Source: Sternotherus odoratus
Lineage: Eukaryota; Chordata; Testudines; Kinosternidae
Assembly: GCA_032164245.1 (NCBI GenBank)
Contig: JAVMKO010000006.1
Location: forward strand, 2,371,001-2,435,000
Length of the DNA stretch: 64,000 nucleotides
Reading direction: 5' to 3'
Shown: positions 10,538-21,304 of the stretch, piece by piece
Layout of the letters: each line of letters opens with the position of its first letter
How positions within the stretch are numbered: the first letter of the stretch is position 1
Notes under the pieces: model-generated
Database searches by the model: none
Told to the model about the DNA's origin: nothing
Seen by the model: the letters and a program-made list of their open reading frames with translations, nothing else
Position numbers and translations under genes: made by a program

Positions 10538-10994
10538 TGTGGCAGGGTGGGCCTGAGCCAGCCCTGCTGCCTCTTTAAGAGGGAGAAAAGCCCTCTGCAA
10601 ACCCCCGGGCAGGAGGGCTAATTAGCCACCTGAGGTGCAGGCCAATCAACCTGCATGGGTTGCACCTGGCAGCCTCCTCTGGGGGATATAAGGCTGCCAG
10701 GAAGGAAGCCCAGAGTGGTGGTGGTTGAGCTATTCAGAGCTGTGAGTGTGTTTGTATGAGCTATCAAGAGCTGTGTGTGTTTGTATCACTGTTAGCTGGA
10801 CTACATAGAGACCATAGAGCTGTGTATTAATGAGCTGGATATTAATAAGCTGTTGAGCTGGATATTAATGAGCTGTTTTAAAGCTGTATATATTGGTGGT
10901 GGGGTCCTGCACTGTTAATTAAAGAGCACTGTTTGACGCAAAGAAGGGTTTCCTGCCTGTGTTCCTGCGAGGGGTGAGAAGGTGGTCTGCCACA
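10538..10994 (+). repeat. 3' LTR of the non-autonomous Gypsy element
   Basis: Same length as the 5' LTR (457 bp). The three differences I can see are in 'gcccctt/gcctctt', 'aggaagg/aggaggg' and 'gagtcc/gagacc'. Near identity means the insertion is recent on an evolutionary scale. Confidence 0.92.
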
Positions 10995-11081
10995 GCGGTC
11001 AGTACAATGAAGGGGTAGGGGGAAATTCTGCCAGATAGGTTGGGATGAGGAATGGATGGTGCCTATCATACAGATTTAAGA

Positions 11082-11335
11082 TTAGCAGCTGTGTTAGTCT
11101 GTATCCGTAAATAAGACAAGGAAGACTTGTAGCACCTTAGAGACTAACCAGTTTATTTCAGCATAAGCTTTCGTGGGCTATAGCTCACTTCATCGGATGC
11201 ATAGAATGGAACAGAAGTAAGATGCATTTATACACACAGAAAGAAAAAAAAAGTTGTACATTAGCATATCAATTCTAAGAGGCTGTTAAATTTGAATGGG
11301 CCACTATCAACAGGAGAAAAAAAAACCTTTTGAAA
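11082..11335 (-). mobile_element. Inverted 5' arm of a Penelope-like element
   Basis: The text 'agctgtgttagtctgtatcc...caccttagagactaac...cataagctttcgtgggct' is the reverse complement of the Penelope-like 3' tail found elsewhere here. It continues back to the 'ggttttttctcctg' block equivalent to 23340-23355. It lies head to head with the sense endonuclease part that follows. Such inverted arms are a known habit of Penelope-like elements. Confidence 0.8.
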
Positions 11336-11352
11336 TGGATCTCTGTCTGCAC

Positions 11353-11990
11353 GAGATAACACCTATTGAAGGTAAATTAACTAGGGAAATGCAATCAATT
11401 ACAGACAGCCCCCCAACCTGAAACAAATACTCACCAGCAACCTCACACCACACAACAAAAACACTAACCCAGGTACCTATCCTTCTAACAAAGCCCAATG
11501 CCAACTCTGTCCTCATATCCATTCAACTGACACCATCATAGGACCTAATCACATCAGCCACACCATCCGAGACTCATTCATCTGCATATCGACCAATGTG
11601 ATATATGCCCTCATGTGCCAGCAATGCCACTCTGCTATGTACATTGGCCAAACCGGACAGTCTCTACGCAAAGGAATAAATGGACACAAATCTGACATCA
11701 GGAATCATAACATTCAAAAACCAGTAGGAGAACATTCAATCTTCCTGGACATTCTATTAAAGATTTAATGGTGTCGATTTTGAAACAGAAAAACTTCCAA
11801 AACAGACTCCAACGAGAAACTGAGGAATTGGAATTAATTTTCCAATTGGACACAATTAACCAAGGGCTAAGTAGGATTTGCAAATGGTTCTCTCATTACA
11901 CTAATTGATTGCATTTTCTTAGTTAATTTACCTTCAATAGGTGTTTACCAATTTACCTTCAATTCAAGTCAATTTACCTTCAATACTCTC
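11353..11990. repeat. Inverted and tandem AATTTACCTTCAAT repeats around the endonuclease block
   Basis: A 43-base block at about 11353-11400 (acacctattgaaggtaaatt...) is repeated in inverted orientation at about 11903-11948 with roughly three mismatches. Two more copies of the 14-mer aatttaccttcaat follow within 45 bases on the right. The blocks bracket the Penelope endonuclease segment exactly. Confidence 0.7.
11403..11903 (+). mobile_element. Penelope-like element, GIY-YIG endonuclease part
   Basis: Sense-strand sequence encodes the linker and endonuclease of a Penelope-like element. Recognisable pieces, in more than one frame because of small indels, are VIYALMCQQC with a CXXC pair, MYIGQTGQSL (the YIG half of GIY-YIG), then GHKSDIRNHN and EHS-like downstream residues. 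Family knowledge: the endonuclease nicks target DNA for reverse transcription. The reverse transcriptase is missing and the frame is broken, so the copy is dead. Confidence 0.8.
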
Positions 11991-13661
11991 TCTTTGCTTG
12001 CCACAGCTCCCCTCAAGATGAGGAGCATCATAAAACAATAACACCATCAAATAGCGCCACCATGGTATACAAAAAGAATGTGTAAGACTCTGCAACAGCG
12101 CCACCTGGTGACTCCTCCATGTCACCGTGTACTATAAGAATGCAGCACACTGGTTGCTCTGGTGTGGGCCGCCACACTTATTGCCCCCGAGTAGCACCCA
12201 GGCCCAAGAACACTTGTCTTTTGGTCTAATTTTTAAACAGTTGCTGTTATTTCTAAATAAATAGAAATTGCATTTGGCAGCACAAGCCCCTCTCCTGCCA
12301 CGCTCAGGGCCGTAGCCAATAGTTCATTGTCCGTAACAGAAAGCAGCTGTTTCGCCTCTGAGGGCTATGCAGCGTCTTTTATGCATCTCTGCTGTGGAGC
12401 CAGTATGGCTCTGATGAAAAAGAAGCCGCTCTTCTCATCTTCACCTGGGTACTGTACTCTTTCTTTAGAAGCAGACCGTGTATTGCTTTCGTTTTAAACA
12501 CCTTGCTTGATAGGATCATTTCTTTGACAGAAATTTAGTCCATACAATGCCAACAAGGAAGCCAGAGGCAAATTGGGATGGAAGAAGGGAGGGCTGAAGA
12601 AGTTACAGTGTTTCAAACTCCGCTCAGTGGGTCTGAATCTCACCTGCCTTGCGCTTTGCCTGGTAGCTTGCACAAGTGAGTATAAAATGCTCGCACCTCA
12701 GACGTCTCCCCTGGCTCACGCTGCCAGTAGCATTTTCCAGCCACTTTGTGGAAATGTCAATGACTCCATAAGGTACAAGGCAGAGGGGAATCGGGCCCGT
12801 TGCAGTGCCTGTCAAATTAGTGCTCTGACAGACAAGCGAGAGCTCTTACTGCTGGCAAGTAATGACCAAAAGCACCCCAAAACTGCGAAGACAGAAGAGT
12901 GTATTGATTCTTAAATCATTGTCTGCAAAAGTGCTAGAGTGCTGTAAAGGGGTGGGGGAGGTGATCCCAAGTCTGACAAAAGGGGATAACACAGAATGGG
13001 GGGGGGAGTTATTATTATTTTAAACAAGGGACAGAGGAAGGTGCATTTGGACTCATTTGCAATCTGCCACCAGCAAGACTAAGTTCAGCTAAAAGCAGTG
13101 AATTGGTTGGGATGTGAAAGGTAAGCAGGGATCGTTTCAGAAACCCTCAGCTGACTGTGTGTAACAATATCAGTCTGAAAGCTAAATGGCATTAGCAAGG
13201 CAGCCCCTGAACCATGCTGTTTGAGATCAAAGCAGAGACACGCAGCACTGCAGGCTACGATGGAGTTTTTATTAATTTATTCACCCTTCCAGCCTATTCT
13301 TGTCAAACTGCAGGCTGGCTGCTGCAGTGAGCTGCAGGCTTGAGATCTGTTTTTGGTGTTTATACCCTCTGCACTGGAAATAATAATCGCAGAGTCCAGG
13401 CAGCAGTGTGATTGGTAAAAGGGAACGGCTGTTATTAGTAAGGCATTTTTTAACCCGTGTCTCAAAGAATAATTACTGACTAATAAACTCACGTGCATTG
13501 ATCAGTTTGGAATACATCCACCGCCTGATAACTCAGCTCGTAAGCTTTAAATAACAGTCACATGATGCTAAACATCACAATTAAAATGAACCTCAAGGCA
13601 ATTCAGAATTAGGTCAGAATCCCTGCCTTTAGCCCACTCTCTTGTGCCTACATCTTGCAGC
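11991..13661. other. Intergenic DNA, nothing recognised
   Basis: No gene or named repeat is visible. The plus-strand frame at 12573-12914 (113 codons) has no domain I recognise. A G9 run lies near 13000. Around 12230-12280 'aataaatagaaattgcatttgg' is AT-rich without a clear poly(A) context. Confidence 0.3.
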
Positions 13662-13815
13662 ACATAAGAACATCTGAATGGATAATATTGGCTCAGACCA
13701 ATGGTCCATCTAGCCCAGTATCCAGTCTTCAGACAGTGGCCAATGCCAGGTGATCCAGGGGGAATGAACAGAGCAGGTAATGATCCATCCCGTTGCTCAT
13801 TCCCAGCTTCTGATT
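13662..13815 (-). mobile_element. CR1 LINE 3' fragment
   Basis: The plus-strand text 'ggctcagaccaatggtcc', 'agtggccaatgccagg' and 'atgaacagagcagg' is the antisense of the turtle CR1 3' untranslated region, also seen at 22189 and 44361. Only about 150 bases remain. Confidence 0.85.
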
Positions 13816-14138
13816 CTCATTGTCTCAGACTCTCATGTTGTTCTGAGCGGTTTTGTACAAATAACCCTCAAAAGCATTAACAGGGCACTGTGCGCACGCT
13901 CTGATTACACCGGATAACAATTCTCCTTCCACCGGAGAATCCTTCGGCGATGTAGAGCCAGTGTAGACCGCTCCAGGCCAATGGCACGGAAGTGTTTTTG
14001 TTTGGGTAGGGTTGTGGTTTCCTTTTGGGGGAGGGGTGATTACGTGCTGTTCTTGTTTATGTGTGAGAAGGGGGGTCAGAGAGAAGCACCTGGCACTCAG
14101 GATTATGATGGGCATTAGCTCCTAGCGGAGTTCTTTCC

Positions 14139-14910
14139 TGTAGTACATGGAGACCCAAAACACACTCAAACTGACAACGGGAGATCTTTTATTCCGGTGC
14201 AGGTTCGCCTCCATCTTTGAAAAGCCCCTGGAGCGTGCTCAGTCCAGCCTTAGGGCTTTTATCAGTAAATAGCTATTCTCAGATTAGCCACTAACTAGGA
14301 ATAAGCATAACAAAAATAGCTACAACATTACACTCCTCCCCCTTTAAATCATCATCAATAATACACTTCAGACATTAATATGATAACAACAAAACAAAAC
14401 ATCCTAATAAAGAGTTAGGGATAGACTACCAAAATCTTCAGGCAATTACAAAGGATTACTCTCCCCTCGCTAGTACTGGGCTTTTCCTGTGCGACCAGCC
14501 TTCTAATGAAGCTATATGTGTTTTCTCCACATATGCTTAATAAAAATGGCACGTTTCTAGTTATCGTCCCATATACCATAGTGATGATGAAGTCCTGAGA
14601 GAGTCTGAACTGAAGCCAGTCCTCCTGCTCTGCATCATGTGATTCTAGCCTTCCCCACGCAGCCATTTTCTTTGTAATTAAAACAAAGGTGTTCACTCGC
14701 ACACCCTATGCAGAACTTGCTGGTGGTTGTTTTCCGTGTGTCCTCCAGGGCAATGTGACATATGACACAGATTCACATCTTCACACAGCCTCCTGGAGCG
14801 TGCTCAGTCCAGCCTCAGCTCTTCAAACAGCAAATGGCTTTTCTGACACTGGCCACTTTTCTTCACCTGCCCTCCAGTACAGCTGTCTGCAGCTGGCTCT
14901 CACTGACCTA
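14139..14910 (-). mobile_element. LTR-like remains of an old Gypsy element (downstream side)
   Basis: The block 'cacctgccctccagtacagctgtctgc' near 14866-14892 is repeated at about 22100-22127 and, more diverged, at 21858-21890. In both places it is followed by 'actgagaagtttggca' or a close variant and 'ctttatgtctgggagtgg'. The pairing of these blocks on either side of antisense Gypsy coding remnants suggests the two LTRs of one minus-strand element. A second sub-block 'ctggagcgtgctcagtccagcc' occurs twice here (14229 and 14793). Boundaries are uncertain. Confidence 0.45.
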
Positions 14911-14914
14911 ACTG

Positions 14915-15210
14915 ATTTCAGAGTGGTAGCTGTGTTAGTCTATCCGCAAAAAGAATGGCATCCTTGTGGCACCTTAGAGCCTAACAAATTTATTTGGGCA
15001 TAAGTTTTCATGGGCTAAAACCCACTTCATCAGATGCATAAAGTGGAACATACAATATGACAACCCCCATCTTTTCATGTTCTCTGTATATATGTCATCC
15101 TATTGTATGTTCCACTCTATGCATCTGATGAAGTGAGTTTTAGCCCACAAACACTTATGCCCTAATAAATCTGTTAGTCTCTAAGGTGCTACAAGGACTC
15201 CTTTTTCTTT
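14915..15210. mobile_element. Penelope-like fold-back (inverted tail pair)
   Basis: The left half (about 14915-15060) is an antisense Penelope-like 3' tail and the right half (about 15060-15210) a sense tail. They meet at a short loop around 15060-15090 and form a near-palindrome with arms of about 130 bases ('gcatctgatgaagtg' on one side, 'cacttcatcagatgc' on the other). It interrupts the LTR-like sequence, whose copy at 22145 reads straight through. Confidence 0.8.
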
Positions 15211-15510
15211 GAACTAATTGAGAAGTTTGGCACCCTTTCTCTTTATGTCTGGGAGTGGAATTGGTCCCCGCCCTTGGAGATTCGCTACTAAGCATGTTCC
15301 TGGGGTTTGTAAAGTTTTTCCTCTGTTTACCCGCTAGTCCCAGAGTCTCTGGAGTGGGCGGAGAGCTGCTCCACTCTTCTGGTAACAAACAAAACAAAAC
15401 CGACCACTGTTGTTTAAAAGGAGCAGGGACAGAGGCCTGGTTCCATTCTCCCCTCCTGGACCACTGGCATCTCCTATGGTCCTGTAAAATGTTGACCAAT
15501 CACATTAGAT

Positions 15511-16144
15511 CAGGGCCGGCGAGAGGGTGGTACAACGGGTACAGCTGTACCGGGCCCCGGACTTCAGGGGGGCCCCCTAAAGTCCGGGGCGGGCCTGGTA
15601 CGCGGCTGTACCCCCTTGTCGCCGGGCCTGCACAGTAAGCCGCGGCTCCGGGCAGCCGCTGCAGCGCTCGTCAGCCCCCTCCCCCGGCACCCAGCAGCCT
15701 CCCCCCCGCCCCCCTTTGCTTCTCCCAGCCGGGCCATGCGGAGCCCCAGCGCACGGCGGCTCTGCGCCCCCAGAGGGGGAGAGCGCATGCGGGGAGAGGG
15801 GACGTGACTGGAGCGGTGCGTGTCCTGCCTCTGCCTGGGGATAGGGTTGCCGGGCTCCCTCCTCCCCGCCCAGCGGCATTAGCAGCAGCAGCGAGCGCAG
15901 CAGGTGCCTCTCGCCGGCGGGCGCCAGGTTCGAGCGGGCGTGGGCTGGGGGCCTGGGGCGGGTCCGCTGTCCCGCGTGGGGCAGGGAGCAAGCCGGCCAC
16001 GCTGCCGTGGGGCGGGGGGCACCGTGCCCCTTGCGCGCCACAGGGTCAGAACAGGGCCGGGGGGGCCGCGGGCGGTGGGAGACCGGCTGAGGGGGCCACA
16101 AACGATCAGCGTACGGGGCCCCAAAATTCCTGTCGCCGGCCCTG
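15511..16144. mobile_element. GC-rich hAT-type MITE, 634 bp
   Basis: The ends are inverted repeats: CAGGGCCGGCGA at the left and TCGCCGGCCCTG at the right. A perfect 8-bp target duplication, CATTAGAT, lies at 15503-15510 and 16145-16152. TIRs starting CAGGG with 8-bp duplications identify the hAT superfamily. The interior is CpG-rich and holds several overlapping open frames of 90-174 codons, none with a transposase motif, so I treat them as chance frames in GC-rich DNA. Confidence 0.9.
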
Positions 16145-16211
16145 CATTAGATTCTATCATGTCCATTAATAATGCTAATGAAGCAGCCGCTATTCAACCC
16201 CATGTTGTACC

Positions 16212-16900
16212 ATAAGTGTGAGGCATGAGAGGCTATGTACATAGTCCTGAAACTTCACTGGCATACGCCTTTTTCCCTGTCACCTTTGAAACAAATTCTC
16301 AGCTACAACATCCGTGGCTGATATCTCTGGATTCTTTTTTGCATCTTGTTCTGTATCTGCTTCTTTTACTTGAAATTTCAGTAAGAATATCAGAAAACTC
16401 TTCTCCAGGTGCATATGGTAAAGTAGCATCTTAATTGTACAAAGGGAACTCTACTGATACATCTAACAATCTCTCCTCTTGTTCATATGGTACAGTCTCA
16501 TCTGAGTTCATTAACACTGTGCATTCAGCATCTGGTTGCCATGTATCAACTGCATATGAAAAAGTAAAATCTTCAGATGTAAATTCTAGGGCTTCGGGAT
16601 TCAATAAAAAAGTTGTTCTGGCTTCCTCCGATCCAGAGAGATTATCTCCTCAAGAGTTATACCAGCTTATTACCGATAAGTTACTTTCGGAACTGTTTTG
16701 AATTGAAGTTCATCTTTTCCTGTAATAGAAATAAAAACCACATGGCCTCAATAAATCACAGCTTAGTGTTCTTTCAGGTGCAGTGCTATCTTCTGATTTC
16801 ATTAACAGTAAGGTTATCCTGCTGTAGCTGGATCACAACATGTATCTTGGGTTCCCATACGTCCACTAAGTTTACCTCTTAAGTCGAGAGTGTAAACTAG
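16212..16900. other. Unassigned stretch inside the old Gypsy element
   Basis: This lies between the LTR-like remains and the antisense integrase-like remnant. By position it should be the 3' part of the element, but I cannot match it to a domain. Open frames are short on both strands. Confidence 0.25.
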
Positions 16901-18780
16901 GAGCTTGTCACATTCAGATGCATGAGAAAACCAAACTTCCATGTCCCATCTTCTCGTTAGCGCTCTGACTTTTCTCAGGATTCTTTTCTTGCCAGCTCAT
17001 CAGCATGCTTCAGTTTTCTGTTAAGATCTTTCACCTACTGTTGACGAGTGATTTCAGATTTGCCTTGCAGCTTCTTTCCAAAAAACACAACTCAGTTGGC
17101 AGGAATGGACTGTGCCAAACATTAAGAAATATGAAGACTCTCCAGTCCCGTCATTTCTGGACAATGCTAAGCATGAGCCAATGGTTTGACATATTTCCTC
17201 CTCTGAGTTCTTCACAATCCTCCAAGGTCCCTCACAAGCTCAACAGCATTCTGTTGAGTAAGTCTACGGGGTTTCCAGGTGGATACGTAGTTTATTATTT
17301 CACCCACACTAGGGTACATAGCTCAGCTAGCGACTCAGATTCAGAGTTTTCTCCTTGATCACGGTGTCCTCTTTTTAGAAAACCATAATGACCGAGGAAC
17401 ATTTCCCATGGAGCATTAACAGTTTCCCCGTTTGGTCTTTAATAGGACATGCTTGGCCTTACCCACTAAAATAGCGAGTCACCACACAAAGGCTCCTTTT
17501 ATCACAGTCGTCAGATTCTAATGATAAGAAAGCTATGCACGTGAGCTCCAATGGGGAATCAATTCCTAATGCTGCCAGATATCAATGAGATGTGGCATCA
17601 AACTCTGCATTTGTAAGAATTGTGTTAGAGGCTCATTCTCAGTCACAACCTCAAACTTTACTCCATAGTCGTGGAATTTTTCAGATACAGCGCATTTGAG
17701 TTCTAGGAATTCAAGGTTATGCACAAGACAGCTTTGTTCACTTGCACTCAATCCCTCAACTGCCATATGCCGTTATTCTGATTCTTCTCTCTTGTTCTTG
17801 ATACAGTATCTCTGCCAGTCCTGCCAAGCTGGCATTTCTAAATAATATATATGGAAGCTTCCAGTCGGCAACCCCCAAGCTGAGCACAGTTGTTAATAGT
17901 ACTTTTATGGTTTCAAAGGCTTCCTGACAGCTGCCAGTCCATTGAGCCATTAGCTTTCGCGAGCTTTTGCCTATACCGTGATATCCTGTCTTCTGTCCTT
18001 TCACTCTGCCCCGAGGAGTGACATCAAAGGCTTAGTAATAGCTGAATATTTCTCTACAAATCTTCTAGAGTATCCTGTGACTCCCTTCTCTTACCATTCT
18101 TGGCCTTGTCCAATCTTTTAAAGCAGACAACTTGTCAGAGTCAGGTTGTGTACAGATATATGTCCCAAATACTTAAACACTTGAAAAAACTTGCACTTGG
18201 AAACTGACAGCTCCAACCCACATTCTACCAAACACAGAAGAGCCTTCATTAGACTCGCTTCATGTTTTCCAAGGGTTGCTGAGAATATTATCAAGTCATC
18301 CAAGAATGCTATGACTTCTGTGAGGTTGATGTCCTTCATAACATGCTCCATCATCCATTAGAATGTCACAAGGGCATTGGCCAGTCCTTGTGGCATCATA
18401 CAGAACTGCCAGTTTCTCATTGGCAGAGTGAATGCTGTTTTGGGTGTATTCTCTTTCTCCACTCCAAGTTGATAGTACCCAGTTTTCAAATTGAGAACAG
18501 TGAATCACTTGAATCCAGAAAGCAAAGATTGAGCTTCCTCTATCCTCGGTTAAAGATATGGATGCTTCCTGGTGATTCTATTAAGTCATCTGTAATCCAT
18601 CATAGTCTGTAAAGCACCCATCTTCTTTCTGACTAAAAGAAATGGAGAGACATAAGGACTCTTTGACTCCACTATGATTCTGCATGCTAATAGTTCAAAA
18701 AGCTGCTGTCGCAATTCCTCAAAATCAGCTGGTGAAACCAGCCTTGTCCTTTCCTTCAAAGGCACATTGCCTCACAGATG
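16900..18780 (-). pseudogene. Ty3/Gypsy pol remnant: RT, RNase H, part of integrase
   Basis: On the minus strand, from high to low coordinates, pieces of a Gypsy polyprotein appear in broken frames. The RT palm has AFLDDLIIFS (the catalytic DD box) at about 18280-18310, then GLELSVSKCKFF and YLGHI (18140-18240). The RT-RNase H connection follows (WTGSCQEAFETIK, about 17900-17945), then RNase H with LAGLAEILYQEQ and a VVTENEPLTQFL segment (17620-17830). Below 17400 the matches to an integrase C-terminal part are weak. Many stops and frameshifts make it non-coding. It belongs to the same element as the gag and primer site at 20.6-21.3 kb. Confidence 0.8.
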
Positions 18781-18879
18781 AATAGCATGAGTCAATCCCT
18801 GGACACTCCACAGATCTGAATAATGTCTGGAGAAAGCTCCTGTTTCTTGGCAGATTCTCTTCTCAAGATGCTGTTTGTA

Positions 18880-19034
18880 ATCCTGTGGCACCTTAAAGAC
18901 TAACTAAACTTACTGAAGTATTGAAGCATAAGCTTTCGTGGGCTAATACCCACTTCGTCGGATGTGTGCACTCCCATCTATTCATGTACTATGTATATAT
19001 ACCTGCTACTCTATTTTCCACTCTATGCATCTGA
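18880..19034. mobile_element. Penelope-like fold-back tail in the Gypsy element
   Basis: An antisense tail ('cctgtggcaccttaaagactaac...cataagctttcgtgggct') runs directly into sense tail sequence ('catctattcatgtactatgt...ctatgcatctga'). This is a short version of the fold-back at 14915 and it interrupts the antisense Gypsy polyprotein. Confidence 0.75.
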
Positions 19035-19214
19035 AAAACTTGCAGGTTCTGCAGGAAATAGGAGCCCACCAGTTGCTCACCGTCTTCCTTATGTTTTCAT
19101 GGAACACTGGTGCCCACAATAACTAGCACTGAAGCTGGCAGATTCTGATCAGTGCATATCAGTGTGCTTACCATCTCTTTATTGACCATTCCATAACTTC
19201 CTTGCAGGTGAACA
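19035..19214 (-). pseudogene. Gypsy remnant between gag and RT (protease region)
   Basis: Between two Penelope insertions the minus strand reads GSYGMVNKEMVSTLICTD and ASVLVIVGTSVP. The last piece resembles the I-(L/V)-G-(T/L) segment near the end of retroelement proteases. Its position upstream of the RT remnant on the same strand fits. The match is short. Confidence 0.45.
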
Positions 19215-19218
19215 AGCA

Positions 19219-19876
19219 CATCTACCAATGTGATATATACCATCATGTGCCAGCAATGCCCCTTTGCCATGTACATTGGCCAAACCAGACAGTCTCTGTG
19301 AAAAAGAGTAAATGGACACAAATATGACAGCAGGAATTATAACATTCAAAACCCGGTAAGAGAGCACTTCAATCTCCCTGGATACTCAATAACAGACTTA
19401 AAAGTGTCAATTCTTCAACAAAAAACCTTCAAAAACAGACTCCAACATGAAACTGCAGAACTGGAATTAACTTGCAAACTGGACACCATCAAATTAGGCC
19501 TGAATAAAGACTGAAAGCAGATGGGTCATTATAAAAACTAATTTCCCCCTACTGTTACTCACCCCTTCTTGTCAGCTGTTTGAAATGGGCCACCCTCGTT
19601 ACCATTACAAAACTAATTTTTCTCCCTCGGTATTCTACTATTAATTTAACTGTCTCATTAGACTGACCCCACCCCCACTCCACTTGGTAAGGCAACTCTC
19701 ATCTTTTCAGGTACTATGTATATATACCTGCTACTGTATTTTCCACCCTATGCATCTGTTGAAGTGGATTTTAGCCCACAAAAGCTTATGCCCAAATAAA
19801 TGTACTAATTTCTAAGGTGCCACAAGGACTCCTCATTATTTTTGCTGATACAGACTAACAAGTCTACCCCTCTAAA
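19219..19876 (+). mobile_element. Penelope-like element, endonuclease plus full 3' tail
   Basis: A sense copy starts in the endonuclease ('tctaccaatgtgatatatac', 'atgtacattggccaaaccag' = MYIGQT) and continues through the 3' untranslated region to the standard end ('ggtgccacaaggactcc...gatacagactaac'). Small indels break the frame. It sits inside the old Gypsy element and so is younger than it. Confidence 0.85.
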
Positions 19877-20655
19877 AAGGGGACCACAGTTGTAACCATG
19901 GACTGTTTGCAATGGACTCCCCAGCTAAGGGTGTTTCCTGACATTTTGGAGAGCTATCCTGCTTTGCTGCTCCTCTGAAGTGGCAGGTCCTTCCATTAAC
20001 TTGGCTCTGTCTCCTTCAAGTTGAACAATGTGGTTTTCCATCATCCTTGACTCTCCTGCGCAGAACTCAAGCTGAATTCTGCTTCTCTATGGTACGATGA
20101 GAGCTGCCAGGCTCAGACAGAGATTTTCCTGGCTGCTTAAGGCATCTTTGCTCTTTCACTTCTTTTTCTTCTTCAAATTGCTGGATTTTGAGAGTATGGT
20201 ATCTTGGAAATAAGAGTATCCAAATGATCCCTCAGATGTAGCTGTGTAATCAGGGCTTCATTCCAACATCCATGGTGAATACATTGTTTTATTGGTTGTA
20301 CATTGGTGTTTTCTGGCTTCTAGGTCTTCTGCTCCCTTACCTTTCACCAACAGCTGTTTAATCTTCCCAGACACTCAGAGTGTTTTCCTATGGATTTCTG
20401 ATAGGAATTTTGTCTACTATTCCACACTGCTGGGAATAGGGCCATGCTGCTTTTCCAGCTCTGGCAAACACTCTGCTGCGGTGGTAGATTTACCTGCACC
20501 GAAAGCTTCATCCAAGGCTGGAGGCGAAAAGCTTTCTAATAACTTCCTTTTCATTCCCATGGAAGACAATTTGGGATCATCTAGTTGCTGCTGTATTTGC
20601 CACTTCCGGATATCAAAAATCTACTTACCCACTGGACTGTGGTGAACGCCTGAGA
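19877..20655 (-). other. Gypsy interior, no readable domain
   Basis: By position this is the gag-pol interior of the old minus-strand Gypsy element. I cannot follow a protein across it on the minus strand. The plus-strand frame at 20292-20645 (117 codons) is most likely a shadow. Confidence 0.3.
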
Positions 20656-21252
20656 AACACTTCAGTTTGTCGGCTGGGTGATGGTAGGTAGGTAGGCAAC
20701 ACCCTCTGTAGATTTGACCACGTGTTCTACCACCACTTTACATATCCCCTCTGGCATAGTGCATGTGGGAGAAGAATGTGTTGTTGGGGGAGGAGAGAGT
20801 ACACTTCTTCCTAGAATCTGAACATGAAGCATTACCTGTCTGGTTCGTATTAACTGCACTACACTCTGGAATCACTCTTGCTCTTCAAGACTTGTGATCT
20901 TGTGGATACCTGTCATCAGGAATACTCTGGGAAATTCTCTTCAGTTTCATGGGAATCGCATTCCATTTACCATTCAATTTCACCTGCACATATTCTTTCC
21001 TGAACATTTGAGCTGCACACTTCTTACTCCATTAACGAGGTACAATACCTTGTATTACCTTGTATTCTCTGACGTTGGGTAACTTCCCCAAATCTCTCTA
21101 AAAGCCTGGCTCAGTTCCTCATCTGTAATAGTAAAGTGAATCCCACTTAATCTAATTGAGTGGTCCAGATCAAGTTGACAAAGCTTGCAAAGTTCCATGT
21201 TCACAACAATATACAATTGAAATTCCTTCTGAGCAAGCCCAGAGAAATTCAA
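20656..21252 (-). pseudogene. Gypsy gag remnant with PNMA-like N-terminus
   Basis: The minus-strand frame at 21055-21252 contains ELCKLCQLDLDHSIRLSGIH followed by TDEELSQAFREIWG. This resembles the start of PNMA-type gag proteins: a short W/C helix, then a hydrophobic strand and GI, then an acidic helix. PNMA genes are known to derive from Gypsy-type gags. The frame then breaks, and a second piece appears at 20662-20859. It lies directly after the primer site at 21281-21299, which is the correct place for gag. Similarity is judged by eye over about 45 residues, so it is only moderately supported. Confidence 0.5.
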
Positions 21253-21280
21253 TTAACAATCTTCAACCACAAGATGGCAC

Positions 21281-21299
21281 GGTCCCTGTTCAGGCACCA
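21281..21299 (-). promoter_or_regulatory. Primer-binding site, tRNA-Lys-like
   Basis: The minus strand reads TGGTGCCTGAACAGGGACC. It differs from the standard tRNA-Lys3 primer site at two positions, both C to T at former CpG dinucleotides, which is the expected decay by methyl-CpG deamination. It gives the orientation of the old element as minus. Confidence 0.75.
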
Positions 21300-21304
21300 C
21301 AATT

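Larger units (their letters stand above)
9429..10994 (+). mobile_element. Young non-autonomous Gypsy (Gmr1-like) LTR retrotransposon
   Basis: Two direct LTRs, each exactly 457 bp (9429-9885 and 10538-10994), start TGTGGCAGGG and end TCTGCCACA. By eye they differ at 3 positions (about 99.3% identity). A GCGG duplication flanks the element at 9425-9428 and 10995-10998. A primer site and a polypurine tract sit in the right places. The internal region is only 652 bp and holds gag remnants, with no protease, polymerase or integrase, so it must have depended on a full-length relative for movement. Confidence 0.92.

Noticed and set aside
15577..16169. Several 95-174 codon frames on both strands
   Set aside because: They lie inside the CpG-rich hAT MITE (exact TSD and TIR) and are translations of its low-complexity interior.
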